Below, piece by piece: positions 61,509 to 64,000 of a DNA stretch of 64,000 nucleotides. The stretch's first letter is position 1. Each line of letters opens with the position of its first letter. The stretch is from Escherichia marmotae (lineage in GTDB: Bacteria; Pseudomonadota; Gammaproteobacteria; Enterobacterales; Enterobacteriaceae): contig NZ_CP025979.1 of the NCBI RefSeq assembly GCF_002900365.1, positions 4,030,001-4,094,000 of the forward strand. The letters are read 5' to 3'. The notes under the pieces are model-generated. The model was given only the letters and a program-made list of their open reading frames with translations, searched no databases and was not told where the DNA came from. Both the position numbers and the translations under genes were made by a program.

Positions 61509-62185
61509 AATGGCTGGAGTGCTCCGTTTTGCAGTTGCCACGCTTGCTGGCAGTAGTTCAGGAAAGGTGTTTGATGGCGTTCAAAAAGAATAATCAGCGA
61601 ATCACGTTTCAACGCCCAGTGTTGTAAGCGCTGCAACAGCATTTCGCTGGCCTGCGACGTCAGTCGGCTAAAGGCTTCGTCGAGAATTAAAATCTTAGGT
61701 TGCATCGCGATAGCACAAGCGATGACCACGCGTTGGGTTTCCCCGCCGGAGAGTGTTGCCGGATGGCGATGACGCAATGGCTGGCACCCGGTCAGAGTCA
61801 GAGCGGCGTCAATACGCGCCATAATCTCTGCTTCAGCAAGACACAGATTTTCTGGCCCAAACGCGACTTCTTCTTCCACGTTGAAGGTACAGCCAGAAAG
61901 CTGCAAGTAGGGGGATTGCTGGACGAGTTGAATGGTCGCAGATTGTTCGTTGAGTGAGCGTTGCCCAATGGGCGTATCGAGGAGCATTCCCGTACCAGCT
62001 ATGTCACCCGGCAAGAAGTCGGGATACCAACCCGCCATCAGTTGCGCCAGCGTGCTTTTGCCACTGCCGTTGTCCCCAAAGATGGCGATCATCCCCGGTT
62101 CGTCATAGTAAAAGTCATAACAGAACGGAGGAATTGTTGAGTGTGTCGGGCAATAGCGAAACTGTTCTAACGTAACCATATCCAC
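61502..62185 (-). CDS. ECF transporter ATPase (EcfA-type 2)
   Basis: A 227-residue ABC ATPase. Walker A FGDNGSGKSTLAQLMAG, Q-loop QQSPYLQLSGCTFNVEEEVAFGPENL, signature LSGGETQRVVIA and Walker B KILILDEAFSRL. The in-frame ATG at 62179 is an alternative start. Overlaps the upstream T gene by 19 bp. With its partner it energises the S/T membrane pair. Confidence 0.9.
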   Translation of the reverse strand: MDMVTLEQFRYCPTHSTIPPFCYDFYYDEPGMIAIFGDNGSGKSTLAQLMAGWYPDFLPGDIAGTGMLLDTPIGQRSLNEQSATIQLVQQSPYLQLSGCTFNVEEEVAFGPENLCLAEAEIMARIDAALTLTGCQPLRHRHPATLSGGETQRVVIACAIAMQPKILILDEAFSRLTSQASEMLLQRLQHWALKRDSLIILFERHQTPFLNYCQQAWQLQNGALQPLC

Positions 62186-62874
62186 GCTCCGAATTCTGCC
62201 AGCATCAGCAAGATCATGGTGTAACGCGCCACTTTTTCTAGGTTACTGTCAGGTGGTGCCCACAGCGTAGTGCGCCGGTTGTGGAGTCGAAATGCCCGCA
62301 TATCCAGCGCCGCGCCGCGGATCGCCAGATCGTTAAGCGCATTATGAGTTAGCGGAATAATTAACGCGGGCATAGTACGTAAACGTTGATACCAGCCTTC
62401 ATCCAGCGGCACGCCGCGAGCGCGTTGTGCTTCATAAATAATCGCTAATTGTCGTTTTAACTGCTCAACGACCAATAACGGCCCGGCAAACAGATAAGCG
62501 ACGCCCGGCGGCAGGCGAGAAGCAAACAAAGCGCGGATAAAACCTTGCACGGGGACGAATTGCATCCACAACTGTGAAGTTGAAACAATAGCCAGAATAC
62601 GCAACCAGAGCGTAATGGCATGTGCCCACCGTTCTGGAGAGCGTGGCGCGTCACTTATCCATTCTGTCAGCCAGCCACCGTGCACCAGCCACAGACCGAC
62701 GCCCAGCGAAAACATCAGCCAGGTGACATATTTTGCCCGCCGCCGCGTGGCCTTTAGCGCGATAAGGCAGAAAAAGGTCGCCGCGCTATAGATCGGCAAA
62801 ATGGTCTGCGCGGGCAGGATAAGCGTGGTGCAGGCAGCCAGCGCCCACAACGTTAATGAGGTAAACGGATGCAT
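62167..62874 (-). CDS. ECF transporter T component (EcfT)
   Basis: A 235-residue membrane protein with five or so segments. The two coupling motifs of EcfT proteins are visible: YEAQRARGVPLDEGWYQRLRT and IRGAALDMRAF. It connects the ATPases to the S component. The start immediately follows the S-gene stop. Confidence 0.88.
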   Translation of the reverse strand: MHPFTSLTLWALAACTTLILPAQTILPIYSAATFFCLIALKATRRRAKYVTWLMFSLGVGLWLVHGGWLTEWISDAPRSPERWAHAITLWLRILAIVSTSQLWMQFVPVQGFIRALFASRLPPGVAYLFAGPLLVVEQLKRQLAIIYEAQRARGVPLDEGWYQRLRTMPALIIPLTHNALNDLAIRGAALDMRAFRLHNRRTTLWAPPDSNLEKVARYTMILLMLAEFGAWIWLR

Positions 62875-63453
62875 TTAGCGCACGGCGGCCATCATTGGAA
62901 AATGGCGTGTGGTGCGAATCGGTAGTTGTCGCAGTAAAAGCCAGACAATCACCGCCGTGAGAATTTTATCGACCAGGTTAGCGCCTATCACCGTAATCGC
63001 CACTGATTCCACCAGGTTTTGCCCCATTGAATGTATCCAGGCGACGAACAAATCCGCTCCGCTACCGGTTACTCCGCCAAACAAGGCTGTACGCAGCGGC
63101 ACGGCAACAATTGTCACCGCAAGAGTAATAATCACCCCGCTGACAATGACTTTCGGCAGAGTACGGAACCAACCCGCTCGCGCCAGCCAACCCGCGACCA
63201 GACCGATGACCATCGCCACGGGGGCAAAAGCGGCGGCGATCGGGTCAGTCAGTAACCCCCAGAGTAAATTGGTCAGTAAGCCGGTCAGCATACCGATCAC
63301 TGGACCAAGCAGTACCGCGCTAATAAGCGTGCCGATGGAGTCGAGAAAAATAGGCAATTTGACTATGCTGGCCAGTTGACCGCCGATCATATTGATGGCG
63401 ATAGAGATAACGATCAGCACCAAAGCCTGACTGGAAAAGTGGCGACGCGCCAT
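62875..63453 (-). CDS. ECF transporter S component, substrate unknown
   Basis: A 192-residue protein with six membrane segments and the S-component-like motif LPIFLDSIGTLISAVLLGP..GMLTGLLTNLLWG. The S subunit sets substrate specificity, and I cannot assign a vitamin or metal. First gene of the minus-strand S-T-A-A operon, but only 22 bp separate its start from an IS4 end, so the native promoter and any riboswitch are lost. Confidence 0.82.
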   Translation of the reverse strand: MARRHFSSQALVLIVISIAINMIGGQLASIVKLPIFLDSIGTLISAVLLGPVIGMLTGLLTNLLWGLLTDPIAAAFAPVAMVIGLVAGWLARAGWFRTLPKVIVSGVIITLAVTIVAVPLRTALFGGVTGSGADLFVAWIHSMGQNLVESVAITVIGANLVDKILTAVIVWLLLRQLPIRTTRHFPMMAAVR

Positions 63454-63475
63454 AAGAAAACCTCTCTAAAGGGTG

Positions 63476-63534
63476 TAATGCCGATCAGTTAAGGATCAGT
63501 TGACCGATCCAGTGGCTGTGTAAGAATCCGGAAA
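63476..63534 (+). mobile_element. solo IS4 left end, 59 bp
   Basis: Identical over 59 bp to the left end of the complete IS4 (4755-4813), in the same orientation. It is broken at 63534/63535 by an IS256-family element. The rest of this IS4 copy, if present, lies beyond the window. Confidence 0.95.
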
Positions 63535-64000
63535 GAGCCTGTACATAGATTTGTGTAATTGCCTGATTTTGATATGTTCAATCCAGCATCAAATGAAGGT
63601 TAATTTATGGACGAAAAACAGTTACAGGCTCTGGCTAACGAACTGGCCAAAAACCTCAAAACCCCTGAAGACCTCAGTCAGTTTGATCGGCTGCTGAAAA
63701 AGCTCAGCGTTGAAGCCGCTCTCAATGCAGAGATGACACACCATCCTGGGTATGAGAAAAATCAGTCCAGACCAGGAGCTAACTCCCGCAACGGTTTTTC
63801 CACAAAGACCGTTATCACAGGCGACGGTCCACTGGAACTGCGTACTCCGCGCGATCGTGACGGTACCTTCGAACCACAACTGGTAAAGAAAAATCAGACC
63901 CGTATTACCGGGATGGATAACCAGATCCTCTCGTTGTATGCCAAAGGGATGACCACCCGTGAGATAGCTGCTGCGTTCAAAGAACTGTATGACGCAGATG
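63535..64000 (+). mobile_element. IS256-family element (IS1414-like), runs off window
   Basis: Begins exactly where the IS4 sequence stops, with GAGCCTGTACATAGATTTGT as the probable left inverted repeat, followed 52 bp later by a transposase start. The right end is not in the window. Confidence 0.85.
63607..64000 (+). CDS. IS256-family (mutator-type) transposase, partial
   Basis: The first 131 codons of an IS256-family transposase: MDEKQLQALANELAKNLKTP, AALNAEMTHHPGYEKN, TPRDRDGTFEPQLVKKNQTR and the HTH region LYAKGMTTREIAAAF. About 400 residues are expected in full. No stop inside the window; intactness cannot be judged. Close to IS1414-type proteins of pathogenic E. coli. Confidence 0.9.
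   Translation, partial: MDEKQLQALANELAKNLKTPEDLSQFDRLLKKLSVEAALNAEMTHHPGYEKNQSRPGANSRNGFSTKTVITGDGPLELRTPRDRDGTFEPQLVKKNQTRITGMDNQILSLYAKGMTTREIAAAFKELYDAD

Overview
The window is chromosomal DNA of an Escherichia/Shigella-type enterobacterium. From about 22.6 kb onward the order (pheV, yqgA, speC, nupG, mltC, yggX, mutY, trmB, yggL, yggN, ansB, yggM, hemW, rdgB, yggU-T-S-R, ruvX, yqgE, gshB, rsmE, endA, sprT, galP, metK, yqgB, speA, speB, loiP, tktA, cmtBA, yggP-F-D-C) is the order I remember from E. coli K-12. Several proteins differ from remembered K-12 sequences by more than usual (EndA by roughly 5 percent). With many insertion sequences and broken genes, this points to an IS-rich Escherichia such as a Shigella, E. 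albertii or E. fergusonii-like lineage. The species is an inference.

Region 1 (1-4754): the remains of an accessory lipid gene cluster. A YtfJ-like periplasmic protein is followed by LptF- and LptG-like permeases (the latter with an amber codon). Facing them is an operon of an NAD-dependent epimerase/reductase fragment, an acyl carrier protein and a serine palmitoyltransferase-like enzyme. Together this looks like a ceramide/sphingolipid-type biosynthesis and export locus. IS4 has cut it off.

Region 2 (4755-22608): mobile elements and a decayed type VI secretion island next to tRNA-Phe. A complete IS4 abuts a left-truncated IS66-family element. After a DUF930 gene and gene scraps comes a T6SS block: tssB, tssC, tssK, tssL (amber stop), an OmpA-domain inner-membrane protein, hcp, clpV, a vgrG with an internal deletion and frameshift, and the start of a DUF2235 effector. 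An IS3-family element then separates this from the tail of a VasL-like gene. tssA, tssE, tssF, tssG, tssJ and tssM are absent, so the apparatus cannot be assembled from this locus.

Region 3 (22609-54175): conserved backbone for polyamine synthesis (speC, speA, speB), nucleoside and galactose uptake, DNA and nucleotide-pool repair (mutY, rdgB), tRNA/rRNA methylation (trmB, rsmE), glutathione and S-adenosylmethionine synthesis, and transketolase. galP is frameshifted by a 7-bp tandem duplication. ansB lacks one Asp codon three residues before the catalytic lysine. A proline/cysteine-tailed lipoprotein gene lies between speA and speB.

Region 4 (54218-64000): an SPFH/prohibitin-like membrane protein, then the cmtB-cmtA-yggP-yggF-yggD-yggC sugar-alcohol phosphotransferase and catabolic operon. 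Convergent to it is a four-gene ECF-type transporter (S, T and two ATPases). The S gene begins 22 bp from a 59-bp solo IS4 end, which is itself interrupted by an IS256-family element running off the window. The two IS4 ends are in the same orientation and bracket almost the whole window.
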